This document shows positions 9,388-21,770 of a DNA stretch of 64,000 bases, piece after piece. The stretch covers positions 1 through 64,000 of the forward strand of contig NZ_JXAG01000050.1 in assembly GCF_000814905.1 (NCBI RefSeq). The letters run 5' to 3'. The DNA comes from Enterobacter sp. Bisph1. Its GTDB lineage: Bacteria; Pseudomonadota; Gammaproteobacteria; Enterobacterales; Enterobacteriaceae. The number at the start of each line of letters is the position of its first letter. Position 1 is the first letter of the stretch. Position numbers and translations under genes: made by a program. The notes below the pieces were generated by a model. It ran no database searches and had not been told where the DNA came from. It saw nothing but the letters and a program-made list of their open reading frames with translations.

Positions 9388-10785
9388 TCATTGCTGGCTG
9401 ATATGCTGGCGACCAAAAATCACTTCCATTTTTGCCCCGCCGAGTAAACTTTCATCCGTCAGGATCTGACCGTCGTACTGATCGACAATCTCGCGTGCCA
9501 CGGCAAGCCCAACGCCCTGGCCCGGCCGCAAGGTATCGGCGCGCTGGCCGCGATCGAAGATAATTTCGCGTTTCGCCGCCGGGATCCCCGGGCCGTCGTC
9601 CTCAACAAAAATATGCAGCGTTTCGTCGGTCTGGCGGGCGGAGACTTCGACAAATTCCAGACAATATTTGCAGGCGTTATCCAGCAAGTTGCCCATGACT
9701 TCCATAAAGTCATTTTTCTCGCCGACAAAGCTAATTTCAGGTGAAATATCGAGGCTAATGTTGACCCCTTTACGCTGATAGACTTTGTTTAACGCCGAGG
9801 TCAGGCTATCGAGTAATGGCGCGACCGGATGCAGTTCGCGGCTCAGTAATCCGCTGGTGCCGCGCATGGTTGCCCGATGCAGATAGTAGCCAATCTGCTG
9901 GGAAATACGGCTGATCTGCTCCAGCATCACCGGCTCGGCGGCAGTGACGCTCATTTTCTCGCAGCGCAAGGATCGCAACGTACTTTGCAGCACCGCTAAC
10001 GGTGTTTTCAGGCTGTGGGTGAGATCAGTGAGGGTGGTGCGGTATTTGTCATAACGTTCGCGCTCGCTTTTTAATAGCCGATTAAGGTTGCGAACGAGGC
10101 TGGTGAGCTCGCGGGTGGTTTCCGGATTGAGCTGCTCACGATGGTGCTCTTCCAGCTCGCGCACTTCGCGGGCCAAATCTTCAATAGGGCGCAAACTCCA
10201 CCACGCCGCCAGCCACAACAGCGGGATCACTAACAACAAATTGGCGGCGAGCACGTAAATGAACCAGCTCCAGACCATATAGGAGCGTTTAAGCTCGATA
10301 GGGATGGTATCGACCACGACAATCGTCAGCTGTGGCATGCGCTCCGTCGCCGGATAGATATTGACCGCGACCGAGTGGTCATTTCTCACCAGCGTACTGC
10401 TGTAATCGACATCGGCTTCTATTTCATGAAAACCGTTGGCGGTTAGCCATTGGGGCGCAATCAGCCTCTCCAGCCAGGGCACCTTTTTCTGCGACCAAAT
10501 CAACTGCCCGTTTTGGTCGTAGATCAACGCCACCGTCGGGCTTTGCAGATTGAGATTATCCGGCAGGTTAACGCTGAGTTTATCGTTATCCCAGCGTGCC
10601 AGGGTATAGAACAGGTTGCTTTCACCGCGCAGCAACCGGAAGGTGGTTTTATCAAAACTGACGCTGTAACCCACCAGCGCCACCATTCCGTAAGCGAGGG
10701 ACAGCACCATCACTACGGCGGCCGTCGCGAGGAGAAAGCGAACCCGTAGAGAGAGCGGCATCAGATGGCGCAACAGGCGTCTCAT
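9388..10785 (-). CDS. phoQ: Two-component sensor histidine kinase PhoQ, acidic cluster absent
   Basis: Inner-membrane sensor that detects low Mg2+, acid pH and cationic peptides in the periplasm and phosphorylates PhoP. Two membrane helices (around residues 17-40 and 175-195) flank the sensor, followed by HAMP, the H-box (LTHSLKTPL) and the ATPase with [10 protein letters not shown] and DDGPGIP. The protein has 465 residues against 486 in E. coli. Nearly all of the difference is in the sensor: between FHEIEADV and HSVAVN it has 10 residues ([10 protein letters not shown]) where E. coli has about 30, including the EDDDDAE acidic cluster that bridges divalent cations to the membrane. The reading frame is otherwise intact. 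The start overlaps the phoP stop (ATGA), showing coupling. Confidence 0.96.
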   Translation of the reverse strand: MRRLLRHLMPLSLRVRFLLATAAVVMVLSLAYGMVALVGYSVSFDKTTFRLLRGESNLFYTLARWDNDKLSVNLPDNLNLQSPTVALIYDQNGQLIWSQKKVPWLERLIAPQWLTANGFHEIEADVDYSSTLVRNDHSVAVNIYPATERMPQLTIVVVDTIPIELKRSYMVWSWFIYVLAANLLLVIPLLWLAAWWSLRPIEDLAREVRELEEHHREQLNPETTRELTSLVRNLNRLLKSERERYDKYRTTLTDLTHSLKTPLAVLQSTLRSLRCEKMSVTAAEPVMLEQISRISQQIGYYLHRATMRGTSGLLSRELHPVAPLLDSLTSALNKVYQRKGVNISLDISPEISFVGEKNDFMEVMGNLLDNACKYCLEFVEVSARQTDETLHIFVEDDGPGIPAAKREIIFDRGQRADTLRPGQGVGLAVAREIVDQYDGQILTDESLLGGAKMEVIFGRQHISQQ

Positions 10786-11456
10786 TTTGTTAATTCGAAC
10801 AGGTAGCCCTGACCGCGCACGGTGGTAATCACATCCGCCGGATAGAGCGCCTGGATCTTTTTCCGTAACCGTCCCATCAACACGTCAATGGTGTGGCTCT
10901 CGCGCAGCTCGGCGTCGGGATAAAGCTGCAGCATTAACGAATCTTTGCTCACCACTTTGCCGCTGTTGCGGATCAGCGTCTCCATAATGGTGTATTCAAA
11001 GGCGGTAAGCTTTACCACTTCATCGTGAATAGAGAGTTCACGGCGCGAGAGATCGACCTGGAACGGCGGCATCGAGATAAGCTGTGATGCCAGACCGCTG
11101 TTACGCCGCATCAGCGCCTGGATCCGCGCCACCACTTCTTCAATGTGGAACGGTTTGGTGACATAGTCGTCGGCACCGGCGCTGAGCACTTCGACTTTAT
11201 CCTGCCAGTCTTCACGGGCGGTCAGCACCAGCACCGGCAGCGTGACGTCATGGCTGCGCCAGCGGCGAATCAATGACAGACCATCTTCATCCGGCAGGCC
11301 GAGATCGACGATGGCGATATCCGGCAGATGCTCGTTCAAAAAGTAATCCGCTTCCCGTGCATCTTCTGCGGCGTCTACCTGGTGTCCTGACTCCTGCAAC
11401 TGAACTTTTAAATGGTGGCGCAACAGAGCATTATCTTCCACAACGAGGATACGCAT
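10782..11456 (-). CDS. phoP: Two-component response regulator PhoP
   Basis: OmpR-family DNA-binding regulator activated by PhoQ. It controls Mg2+ transport, lipid A modification and acid and peptide resistance genes. The start at 11456 (MRILVVEDN) matches the E. coli start and gives 224 residues. The receiver domain has the acidic pocket VVEDN, the phosphorylated aspartate in [13 protein letters not shown] (residue 51), the switch threonine in VLTAR and the lysine in DYVTKPF. The C-terminal winged helix ends [10 protein letters not shown]. It overlaps phoQ by four bases. A good PhoP box lies upstream (11519-11535), so autoregulation is likely. Confidence 0.97.
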   Translation of the reverse strand: MRILVVEDNALLRHHLKVQLQESGHQVDAAEDAREADYFLNEHLPDIAIVDLGLPDEDGLSLIRRWRSHDVTLPVLVLTAREDWQDKVEVLSAGADDYVTKPFHIEEVVARIQALMRRNSGLASQLISMPPFQVDLSRRELSIHDEVVKLTAFEYTIMETLIRNSGKVVSKDSLMLQLYPDAELRESHTIDVLMGRLRKKIQALYPADVITTVRGQGYLFELTK

Positions 11457-11518
11457 CGTCAGAACTCTCCATATTTTTTGATACAAATAGTTTAACGCTG
11501 ATTGTGGTGCTCAGGGGA

Positions 11519-11535
11519 TAAACATTTATTAAACC
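11519..11535 (-). promoter_or_regulatory. PhoP box upstream of phoP
   Basis: On the minus strand GGTTTA-ATAAA-TGTTTA matches the PhoP consensus of two hexamers (T/G)GTTTA spaced by five bases. It lies about 63 bases before the phoP start, as expected for the autoregulated promoter. Confidence 0.82.
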
Positions 11536-11546
11536 GGTGAGGAAAG

Positions 11547-11576
11547 AGACTCTCTTTCACGGTGGAAAGAGAGTCT
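11547..11576. terminator. Perfect 12-bp hairpin between purB and phoP
   Basis: AGACTCTCTTTC pairs with GAAAGAGAGTCT across a 6-base loop, right after the purB stop and upstream of the PhoP box. There is no long T-run. It probably ends or limits read-through from purB into phoPQ. Confidence 0.6.
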
Positions 11577-11591
11577 TAAAGGCGAGGGGGA

Positions 11592-12965
<1,374 letters not shown>

Positions 12966-12981
12966 TCACAACTCCGGGAGG

Positions 12982-13611
12982 TTAACAATGAGCGAGAATT
13001 TGTTTGGCCTGCGTCGACAGGCGATTTCGGGAAAACATTAACTGCAGACGACCGCCGCCAACCTGGTGCCAGAGCACCGCAGCGCGGATACCCGCCAGCA
13101 GCGTCGCGCGAACTTTTGCCTGCACCTGCGGACTTTGCAGCACGGCTGGCGAGCCGGTGACCTGAATACGTGGCCCCAGCGGGCTGACAACGTCGACATA
13201 GATAGCCGCCATCGCGCTCAGCAGCGTTTCCGATTGCAGATCGAAGTGCTCCAGCTGGCGCTGTAAACCGCTGATGCGATCGCCGAGGGTCGCCATCGCG
13301 CCTTTGCTGGCGGCAAGCTTGCGCTCCAGCACCATCATGCTGAGGGTGTAACGGGTGAGTTCGCCGTTCAGCCCCTGCCGGTTGCTGGCGTTAAGCACGC
13401 CGAGCAGCGTCTCCAGACCGGTGCGCAGATTGGTTTCGCTGCCGCCAAAGACGCCTAATGTTGAGTCCGGGTTCAGGTCAATTACGCTATTTAATGAAAC
13501 ATGCAGCGCGTCAGCGTCACAGTGCCCCTGATGCGCCAGCTGTTGCACCAGGCGAGACGACTGACAAATGCCCGCCAGCGCCAGGGTAATATCGTAATAG
13601 TTCTTCGCCAC
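12982..13611 (-). CDS. hflD: High-frequency lysogenisation protein HflD
   Basis: Peripheral inner-membrane protein that in E. coli binds lambda CII and lowers lysogenisation. Its normal cellular role is unclear. The 209 residues are close to the E. coli 213. It is largely helical with no enzymatic motif. Recognisable segments include [14 protein letters not shown] at the N-terminus, [13 protein letters not shown] and [10 protein letters not shown]. It stands in the conserved order mnmA-hflD-purB. The start ATG at 13611 follows the Shine-Dalgarno-like AGGAGTAAG. Confidence 0.95.
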   Translation of the reverse strand: MAKNYYDITLALAGICQSSRLVQQLAHQGHCDADALHVSLNSVIDLNPDSTLGVFGGSETNLRTGLETLLGVLNASNRQGLNGELTRYTLSMMVLERKLAASKGAMATLGDRISGLQRQLEHFDLQSETLLSAMAAIYVDVVSPLGPRIQVTGSPAVLQSPQVQAKVRATLLAGIRAAVLWHQVGGGRLQLMFSRNRLSTQAKQILAHC

Positions 13612-13685
13612 ACTTACTCCTTTATCTGCCCGCTATGCATCAACGCTGCGGGCGTAGGCCGTTCCGATTGTGCAATTCGTTTTTA

Positions 13686-15306
<1,621 letters not shown>

Positions 15307-15320
15307 TACCGCCTCCCTGA

Positions 15321-15968
15321 TTAAGCGTCACGCCATTCGCCATTTGCGAGATTATCCAGCGTGTAGTTGCCCATAGCGTAGCGGATGAGACGCAGAGTAG
15401 GGAAGCCGACATGCGCCGTCATGCGTCGCACCTGGCGATTACGGCCTTCATAAAGGGTGATTTTCAGCCAGGCGGTCGGAATCGCTTTGCGCTCGCGAAT
15501 GGGCGGATTGCGCGGCCACAACCATTCAGGCTCCGCTACGCGCTCAACCCCCGCCGCCAGTGTCGGACCATCGTTAAGCGTTACGCCGTTACGCAACGCT
15601 TCAATCGCTTCAACGGTCGGTTCGCCTTCAACCTGCACGTAGTAAATTTTGCCGGTGCGTTTGCCAGGCTGCGTCAGGTTCGCCTGCAGCGCGCCGTCAT
15701 TGGTCAGGACCAGCAGCCCTTCGCTGTCGCGATCGAGACGACCGGCGGCGTAAACGCCCTGCACAGGAATAAAATCTTTCAGCGTATTGCGCCCGGCTTC
15801 GTCAGTGAATTGTGGCAAAACATCGTAGGGTTTATTAAACAAAATCACCCGCTTTGCCCCGGCTTGTACCTTCTTACTGGTGGCTTGCCGTGAGCTGAAT
15901 CGCTTAAGGCGGTGATTTCTTTCAGAAGTTTTATTCATGGTATTTTCAGTGGTTATCAATTGCCGCAT
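15321..15968 (-). CDS. rluE: 23S rRNA pseudouridine(2457) synthase
   Basis: RsuA-family enzyme that makes pseudouridine 2457 in 23S rRNA. The catalytic aspartate is in [17 protein letters not shown] near residue 80. Further family motifs are [13 protein letters not shown] and the C-terminal [21 protein letters not shown]. The start at 15968 ([11 protein letters not shown]) fits the E. coli start. The internal methionine at 15938 would also fit, losing ten residues. An Arg/Lys-rich N-terminal stretch precedes the domain. It is divergent from icd. Confidence 0.94.
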   Translation of the reverse strand: MRQLITTENTMNKTSERNHRLKRFSSRQATSKKVQAGAKRVILFNKPYDVLPQFTDEAGRNTLKDFIPVQGVYAAGRLDRDSEGLLVLTNDGALQANLTQPGKRTGKIYYVQVEGEPTVEAIEALRNGVTLNDGPTLAAGVERVAEPEWLWPRNPPIRERKAIPTAWLKITLYEGRNRQVRRMTAHVGFPTLRLIRYAMGNYTLDNLANGEWRDA

Positions 15969-16155
15969 TATAACTGAATCATGATTGCCTTTCATGGAGC
16001 CGGACTATCGGTTAGTATGTTCGGGCTCATTACAATTCATTAACAATAAACGGTTTGCTCTGTGTGATTCACGTAACCGGTGAGCGGACGCAGTCTGAGC
16101 GCCCCGGCATAGATGTCAGCGAGCAAACAACCAGAAGCGCTCGAAGGAGAGGTGA

Positions 16156-17406
16156 ATGGAAAGCAAAGTAGTTGTTCCGGCGGAAGGTAAGAAAATCACC
16201 CTGCAAAATGGCAAGCTCGACGTGCCAAATAACCCGATTATCCCTTTTATTGAAGGTGACGGAATCGGTGTGGACGTGACTCCGGCGATGCTGAAAGTGG
16301 TGGATGCCGCTGTGGAGAAAGCCTATAAGGGCGAGCGTAAAATTTCCTGGATGGAAATTTATACCGGTGAGAAATCTACCCATGTTTACGGCCAGGACGT
16401 TTGGCTGCCGCCGGAAACCCTTGATCTGATTCGCGATTACCGCGTTGCGATTAAAGGCCCCCTGACAACGCCCGTTGGCGGCGGTATTCGTTCTCTGAAC
16501 GTTGCCCTGCGCCAGGAGCTGGATCTTTATATCTGCCTGCGTCCGGTCCGTTACTACGAAGGCACGCCGAGCCCGGTAAAACACCCTGAGCTGACCGACA
16601 TGGTCATCTTCCGTGAGAACTCAGAAGATATTTATGCCGGTATTGAGTGGAAAGCCGACTCTGCCGACGCTGAAAAAGTGATTAAATTCCTGCGCGAAGA
16701 GATGGGCGTGAAGAAAATTCGCTTCCCGGAACATTGCGGCATCGGCATTAAGCCGTGCTCGGAAGAGGGCACTAAGCGTCTGGTGCGCGCCGCGATTGAA
16801 TACGCCATCACTAACGATCGCGATTCCGTTACGCTGGTGCACAAAGGCAACATCATGAAGTTCACCGAAGGCGCGTTCAAAGACTGGGGCTACCAGCTGG
16901 CACGCGAAGAGTTCGGCGGCGAGCTGATCGATGGCGGTCCGTGGCAGAAAATCAAGAACCCGAAAACCGGTAAAGAGATCATCATTAAAGATGTGATTGC
17001 CGATGCGTTCCTGCAACAGATCCTGCTGCGCCCGGCTGAATACGATGTTATCGCCTGTATGAACCTTAACGGTGACTATATTTCTGACGCCCTGGCGGCG
17101 CAGGTTGGCGGTATCGGTATTGCCCCTGGCGCGAATATCGGCGACGAATGTGCGCTGTTCGAAGCCACTCACGGCACCGCACCGAAATACGCCGGTCAGG
17201 ATAAAGTAAACCCGGGTTCGGTTATCCTCTCTGCGGAGATGATGCTGCGGCATATGGGCTGGACTGAAGCGGCCGATCTGATCGTGAAAGGCATGAGCGG
17301 TGCGATTAACGCGAAAACCGTGACCTATGACTTCGAACGTCTGATGGAAGGCGCTAAGCTGCTGAAATGCTCAGAGTTTGGCGACGCGATTATCGCGAAC
17401 ATGTAA
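16156..17406 (+). CDS. icd: Isocitrate dehydrogenase, NADP-dependent
   Basis: TCA-cycle enzyme that converts isocitrate to 2-oxoglutarate with NADPH formation. The 416 residues equal the E. coli length. The phosphorylatable serine, target of AceK, is in [13 protein letters not shown] (residue 113). Metal-binding aspartates lie in [14 protein letters not shown]. The C-terminus [16 protein letters not shown] is complete and of the normal type. In E. coli the 3' part of icd is the attachment site of prophage e14 and phage 21. The prophage debris that begins about 200 bases downstream fits that use here, but no duplicated icd end was found. Confidence 0.98.
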   Translation: MESKVVVPAEGKKITLQNGKLDVPNNPIIPFIEGDGIGVDVTPAMLKVVDAAVEKAYKGERKISWMEIYTGEKSTHVYGQDVWLPPETLDLIRDYRVAIKGPLTTPVGGGIRSLNVALRQELDLYICLRPVRYYEGTPSPVKHPELTDMVIFRENSEDIYAGIEWKADSADAEKVIKFLREEMGVKKIRFPEHCGIGIKPCSEEGTKRLVRAAIEYAITNDRDSVTLVHKGNIMKFTEGAFKDWGYQLAREEFGGELIDGGPWQKIKNPKTGKEIIIKDVIADAFLQQILLRPAEYDVIACMNLNGDYISDALAAQVGGIGIAPGANIGDECALFEATHGTAPKYAGQDKVNPGSVILSAEMMLRHMGWTEAADLIVKGMSGAINAKTVTYDFERLMEGAKLLKCSEFGDAIIANM

Positions 17407-17428
17407 TCCGTTTCGTGGATTGAATAAG

Positions 17429-17456
17429 AACGGGAGCCGAAGGGTTCCCGTTTTTT
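17429..17456 (+). terminator. Rho-independent terminator of icd
   Basis: AACGGGA pairs with TCCCGTT and is followed by a run of T, 23 bases past the icd stop. The inner GCC..GG bases may extend the stem. Confidence 0.8.
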
Positions 17457-17611
17457 ATGGAAATGGGCGGCTGGTGGGTGTTGTAGCACTTAACCAGCCA
17501 TTCGCTCATGGTATAGGTCACAAGCGAACCACGGCCAACTGCTTTAGCGCAAAAGCATAATGAGCCTATCAGAGTCCCGCTGACTGATTTAAGAAGAATA
17601 CTGTAAATTTA

Positions 17612-18022
17612 AACAATGTTGATTTAATCAATGCTGACTGCCTGCATAACATCGTAACCCTTCCTGATAACTATATTGATCTGATAGTTACTGACCCACC
17701 ATATTTCAAGGTTAAGCCGAACGGCTGGGACAATCAGTGGAAGGGGGACGAAGATTATTTAAAGTGGCTCGATGGATGCCTGGCGCAGTTCTGGAGAGTC
17801 CTCAAACCAGCGGGAAGCATTTACTTGTTTTGCGGTCATCGCCTTGCCGCAGATATCGAAATCAACGGTGAAGAAGTCAAACGCTGTCAGACCGCCGACG
17901 ACAACTTAGGTGAGGTGGTGGATATCGTATGTGATGATAATGGGCGCGTTCTTCTAATGAACGGCGAAGTAAAACGTCGCATTCGCCATGGTCATATGAA
18001 GATTGAGCGATGCCGCAAGTAG
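17612..18022 (+). pseudogene. 5' piece of a phage DNA methyltransferase fused to unrelated tail
   Basis: From 17612 to about 17872 the frame reads like the start of a phage N6-adenine/N4-cytosine methyltransferase: VDLINADCLHNIVTLPDN, the catalytic motif TDPPYFKVKPNGW, EDYLKWLDGCLAQFWR and KPAGSIYLFCGHRLAADIE. There is no usable ATG at the expected place. After ADIE the sequence changes to a tail (INGEEVKRC to MKIERCRK, stop at 18022) that does not belong to the family and may come from another phage gene. The matching 3' end of a methyltransferase lies about 1.8 kb away at 19666-19803. The piece is non-functional debris of a prophage in the icd attachment region. Confidence 0.72.
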
Positions 18023-18331
18023 TCATCCAGGCTCTCATCTGCGGGTGGGCTTGATAATGAAAAAATGTCTTCTAAATAAGAGCAAAAGGAATAATGCGGG
18101 TCTTTTCAGCTATTTTTATCTTCTCGACGCGCTCAACCCTGAGCTATCTCATGGTGTGGGTAGGAGCCACAGTGAGGAGATTTAACTGTTACACACAATT
18201 ACCAAACGACAAGCGTGAGCGGCAGGTATTAAGAAAACGCGAGGTGTCGACACGCAAAGACAGAATCGAGATGAGTTGTCAGAACAGGGCAGGATTGGGG
18301 TGCATGTGCGTTAGGGGTGCTTAAGTTAAAA
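18023..18331. other. Intergenic, no gene seen
   Basis: Several short open frames occur on the plus strand, but none shows a recognisable protein, and ribosome sites are poor. Probably decayed phage DNA. Confidence 0.4.
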
Positions 18332-18332
18332 C

Positions 18333-18358
18333 TCCTTCATCCTATAAAGGATGAAGGA
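18333..18358 (-). terminator. Terminator hairpin after the lipoprotein gene
   Basis: TCCTTCATCC pairs perfectly with GGATGAAGGA over a 6-base loop. On the minus strand it is followed by GTTTTAAC. It lies about 34 bases past the stop of the gene ending at 18392. Confidence 0.65.
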
Positions 18359-18391
18359 TTGTCATATGGGGTATCCTGCAAGCTCAGCTGA

Positions 18392-18712
18392 TTAGAGCCT
18401 TTTATGACTTTTTAGCACGCCGTTGCTGTCGAAGATGAATAATATGTTTGCCCCCACGCCATTCTGGCATATCACCCCATCTGTATTGACTTTGTCAGTT
18501 ATACCCTGGCAAGCCATGTTACTGACGTAAGGTCTGATCTGGCATTTGAGAGTTTTGCCATCCTCAATCTTGAGGTGACCTTTATCAATTTCGCTCGCAG
18601 TCGGGGCCGGGCATGTTCCATCACCCCAATTAACACCATGATGTTTGTCAAAAGCTGAACATCCTTGAAGTAAAATTGCGCAAGCTATCAGAGTTACAAT
18701 GTGAATCTTCAT
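18392..18712 (-). CDS. Small putative lipoprotein of unknown function
   Basis: A 106-residue protein. The ATG at 18712 is chosen because GGAAG stands at the right distance before it and a lipoprotein signal peptide follows (MKIHIVTLIACAILLQGCSA, lipobox LQGC near residue 19). The frame is open further upstream without signal character. The mature part has four more cysteines spread through TCPAP, LKCQIR, NMACQG and VICQNG, suggesting disulfides in the periplasm. I do not recognise the family. Its position in a run of toxin and immunity-like genes makes an immunity role possible, but nothing in the sequence proves it. Confidence 0.6.
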   Translation of the reverse strand: MKIHIVTLIACAILLQGCSAFDKHHGVNWGDGTCPAPTASEIDKGHLKIEDGKTLKCQIRPYVSNMACQGITDKVNTDGVICQNGVGANILFIFDSNGVLKSHKRL

Positions 18713-18916
18713 TTTTAACTTCCAGTTGTGAAATGCCAGAGTATTGTTTGCACTGCGCGCAGAGCATTTTAGGCCTGAGTTTACCATCGTCATTTAAGAT
18801 GAATCTTAGTTGGGGGGCGTTTATGGCAAAGCTACGCAATTGCAGCATTTAAGAAACGGGAAGTAGGTCACTTCACCAAGCGCCTGTCAGGTAGATAGTC
18901 TATAATTTATAGAGAG

Positions 18917-19233
18917 TTATGGTTCAACGACGACACTACCTTGAGACCATGTGTTACAGCTGAAAACTCTGCCATTTACAATATTGCATTCTTCATAATC
19001 CCCATCGCTTGTTTTTACTTGCGCTGAATCCTCATACCAGCCGTCACAGCTGAAAACGCCACCATTAAGGATTTTGCAATTGTAATAGACGCCATCCTTG
19101 AGCACTGGAACTGAAGCGGACTGCCCCGCGCCATCGCAGGAAGTGATTTTGCCATTTACGATGTTACAGTTTTCGTAACTTGCTAAAGCATTAAAGCTCA
19201 GCGCCAATAATGCTGCGTACCTGAATTTTTCAT
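18917..19233 (-). pseudogene. Secreted three-repeat cysteine protein, start frameshifted
   Basis: The protein contains three copies of a unit of the form C-(N/K)-I-(V/L)-N-G-x-x-x-S-C: YENCNIVNGKITSCD, YYNCKILNGGVFSCD and YEECNIVNGRVFSCN, each with two cysteines about ten residues apart. A signal peptide (KFRYAALLALSFNALA) precedes the first unit. The natural ATG at 19231-19233 is followed by five A residues (T-run 19226-19230 on the plus strand). Six would be needed to read ATG-Lys-Lys-Phe into the signal peptide. As written the gene is out of frame, and the only in-frame starts are internal. It is a recent break, a phase-variable tract or a sequencing error. The family is not recognised. 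Confidence 0.6.
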
Positions 19234-19408
19234 TAAGCGATCCTTAGTAGAAAATTTTACCCTGATACTTAGTGTGATTAATTTACAGCTTTCGCAATTG
19301 CGTTGCCACATCCATCTTCGCCCCTAAATTCAAAAGCTTATTCAAAAAAACTGAAGCCCACATCATCCCATGCACACAGCACCCGCAAATAACGCGAGGT
19401 GAGAGACT

Positions 19409-19705
19409 ATGAAAATGCCCTACAAAGAAGATTTCATCGCTGCATTACTGCATGCAAAAAAGCTGTGTATTGGCGCAATGCTGGCGTTCGCTATGGCGCA
19501 TCTACGGGGGCGCTATAACGGTGGCCCGATTGTGAAAACGCTAATTGATGCGACCATGTGCGCGATGATTGCCTGGTTCGCACGTGACCTGCTGGACTTA
19601 TTCGGCATGGCTAAAAATCTGACGTACATAGCCAGCGTATTTATTGGCTATGTTGGGACAGATTTCTTTATGGGCTCAGGCTCAACGATAAAGGCAGCAA
19701 TATAG
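19409..19705 (+). CDS. Lambda-type phage holin fused to a methyltransferase tail
   Basis: Residues 1-86 are a phage holin of the lambda family with three hydrophobic segments. Characteristic segments are [45 protein letters not shown] and [13 protein letters not shown]. The leader before the ATG (GCGAGGTGAGAG) is also typical of such holins. The last residues, [13 protein letters not shown], are not holin sequence. They are motif I of a phage DNA methyltransferase, which normally reads [10 protein letters not shown]. The break point is thus a short shared stretch around GTDF. The normal holin C-terminus is missing and the gene is unlikely to be under its original control. Confidence 0.7.
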   Translation: MKMPYKEDFIAALLHAKKLCIGAMLAFAMAHLRGRYNGGPIVKTLIDATMCAMIAWFARDLLDLFGMAKNLTYIASVFIGYVGTDFFMGSGSTIKAAI

Positions 19706-19803
19706 CACTCGGTAGAAGAGGGATTGGGGTAGAGCTCGAAGACGAACGATTCAACCAGACTGTATCAGAAATAAAGCAACAGTTTACCAGGACTGATGAA
19801 TAA
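19666..19803 (+). pseudogene. 3' piece of a phage DNA methyltransferase
   Basis: Motif I ([13 protein letters not shown]) runs into [23 protein letters not shown] and a stop at 19803, the usual C-terminus of lambdoid N6-adenine/N4-cytosine methyltransferases. Two extra bases (TA) in AATATAGCAC put the two parts in different frames, so the upstream half is read with the holin and the last 40 residues are orphaned. Together with 17612-17872 it indicates one methyltransferase gene whose middle was replaced. Confidence 0.68.
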
Positions 19804-19984
19804 CCCGTTCTGTTTTTCATTTCATGGACAAAGCCAGCACTATGAGCTAGATAGTTTATTCTGTGCCTGTGTTCATGATCTTTTGTTGCAAATCTTTTAT
19901 TAAGAACTAATCCTGATTTTTTTTGATAGTAGGGCACATTACTCTTGTTTACCAAGCCGACAGGGATCCAAAAGGAGTTAAGTA
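19804..19984. other. Leader of the membrane-toxin gene
   Basis: About 180 bases, AT-rich, with no gene seen. AAAGGAG stands eight bases before the ATG at 19985 and gives it a good ribosome site. Confidence 0.5.
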
Positions 19985-20949
19985 ATGTCAGACTATTTGT
20001 CAGGACGGAATTCAGCAGACAACCTTCCTTCGTTTAACAGACCGCAAACGTGGGGTGGGCCAGGTCCTGTTGATTTCGATTTACATGCTCTGGCGAAACA
20101 ACTGGATTGCAGGCGGGACTTCAACCAGGCTGGCATTATTTACTCTAATGGCCTGAACCAGTGGCTGGTCAGGCCGTCCCGACGAATTGCTAACCCGGCT
20201 CAAAGTACTGTAACTCATATTATCGTTACGAAGGTCAGCAATACTTCACCGCAGAGTGCGACATAGGCGACAGCAAAGGCGATCAGGCACCTTCTCTGGC
20301 GACAGAAATTACTTCAACAGCGATGTCATGCGGGGCTATGGTCGCAACGGCGGTTCTTGCCATGACGTCCACTTTCTTTATACCTTTTACAGCCGCGGCA
20401 ACCGGGTATATTGCTGGTGTAATGATAGCTGGTAGCTTAGCAACCGGCGCTCAATGCTTTATTGGTGCGGGACGTTTAATTTACATTCATAATGGGAATG
20501 AAGATGATGTTGCCTGGCTGGATTCTCAGGGATGGTATACGGCGACGGTAACAGCTCTGGATATCATTTCCCTTGCTGGTGCCGGTGCCGGGTTAACCAA
20601 GACAGTAGAGATATATCGGATGATGAAAAGCTCATCCTCTTTAAAGGCCATTGAATGGCTCAAAGGTTTAAGTAGACCTGAACGTAAACGGATAACGATT
20701 GAAATAATTCGCGCAAAGAATCCAGGTATATCCAATGAAGGTGTTAAAGCTCTTATAAGAGCTGGGGCATATCCCACACGCTACCCTGCAGAAGCATTAC
20801 AAAAATCGCTTCAGTACGAATTAATGAAGACTGTTACCGACTCTTCTGCGTTTACCGGGAGTGCGTTTTCTGGAACGCTAAGAAATCCACAAAATGTGCA
20901 GAAGTCCGGGCAGTATGTATTTGGTCTCATACAATCATTTTCAATTTAA
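19985..20949 (+). pseudogene. Predicted membrane-active toxin, frameshifted
   Basis: One gene in two frames. The first part (19985 to about 20200) reads MSDYLSGRNSADNLPSFN to NQWLVRPSRRIANPAQ. The second (about 20190-20949) reads SKYCNSYYRYEGQQYFTAECD to the natural stop. A single indel between about 20190 and 20220 separates them; the intact product would have about 320 residues. It has no signal peptide. The centre (ATAVLAMTSTFFIPFTAAATGYIAGVMIAG) is a long hydrophobic hairpin, the rest is polar. A soluble flank plus one hydrophobic hairpin, followed at once by a multi-span membrane protein, resembles pore-forming effectors with a membrane immunity protein, as in type VI secretion. This is inference; no family was recognised with certainty. 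Confidence 0.62.
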
Positions 20950-20968
20950 GGAAGTAATTGAACCTGCA

Positions 20969-21574
20969 ATGCTAAATAATCTCAAAAAATGCTTTGCACT
21001 TACTACGGTAGTTGCAAAAGAAATTAAGACGAATGACATACATGGGCTTGAATCACTGAAAAATCGTCTGATCGCTGATATAGATATTTTTGCTGAATGG
21101 TACAAAATTGTTCTGCCACTGACTTTTAGCGGTATTTTTGCAGTTTTTTGCTTTGCTATCTCTCAGGGCTATCTGTGGGACTCGATCTCTGAATGGCTGG
21201 GCTGGCCTGAGCATTATTCAATCGTTGGCACGGTCTTTTGCGGTCTTACATTTTGTGTGTTCTTTATGCCATTAATGTTCCTTATCGCCCGCGGTAATTT
21301 CTTTGCGCTGAAATGGCATGTGGCTGTGATATTGCTCGTAGCATTGGTTGCTGTTATATATTTTATATCAGCTTATACCCTTATGCTGACTGGCAGTGAT
21401 AGAAATATCGGGGATTTAGTTGGATCTGTCCTGGGTTTGATTTTTATTGCGCTTAGCATTACATGCCTGAACAGTCCCTGGTTCGTGAAGTCTACGGCGG
21501 TTGGGTTACATAATCGTATATTGCGCGAGTTGTCTAAACGTGGGAAGCAAACGCTGACGGCAACGAAACGGTAG
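20969..21574 (+). CDS. Multi-span membrane protein, candidate immunity protein
   Basis: Predicted inner-membrane protein of about 201 residues with four hydrophobic segments, beginning around LPLTFSGIFAVFCFAI, GTVFCGLTFCVFFMPLMFL, VAVILLVALVAVIYF and DLVGSVLGLIFIALSI. The ATG at 20969 is the first after the toxin stop; the AAGGAAG before it is rather far (about 13 bases), so a non-ATG start slightly upstream is possible. It ends with a basic tail. The gene follows the toxin-like reading frame by 19 bases and ends before a terminator, so the two form one unit. Its C-terminal half is repeated at 26942-27250. The immunity role is inferred from this context. Confidence 0.66.
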   Translation: MLNNLKKCFALTTVVAKEIKTNDIHGLESLKNRLIADIDIFAEWYKIVLPLTFSGIFAVFCFAISQGYLWDSISEWLGWPEHYSIVGTVFCGLTFCVFFMPLMFLIARGNFFALKWHVAVILLVALVAVIYFISAYTLMLTGSDRNIGDLVGSVLGLIFIALSITCLNSPWFVKSTAVGLHNRILRELSKRGKQTLTATKR

Positions 21575-21639
21575 AAATACTTTAAGTTTTATCAACCAAA
21601 AACATCCGCGATTAAGTTAAATCTTCGCAACAACAAAAC

Positions 21640-21663
21640 CCGCCAAAATATCGGCGGTTTTTT
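21640..21663 (+). terminator. Terminator of the toxin/immunity unit
   Basis: CCGCC pairs with GGCGG across an AAAATATC loop and is followed by six T. It lies 66 bases past the stop at 21574. Confidence 0.75.
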
Positions 21664-21770
21664 CATTTTCAGGCCCCGGGAATCACCCTCAGATGACTCC
21701 TTTGCCAATGTAGCCCGAAGGCCTGAACCCCTTTTACGCACAGCACCCCGACAGCTTCGAAGGTGAGAGC

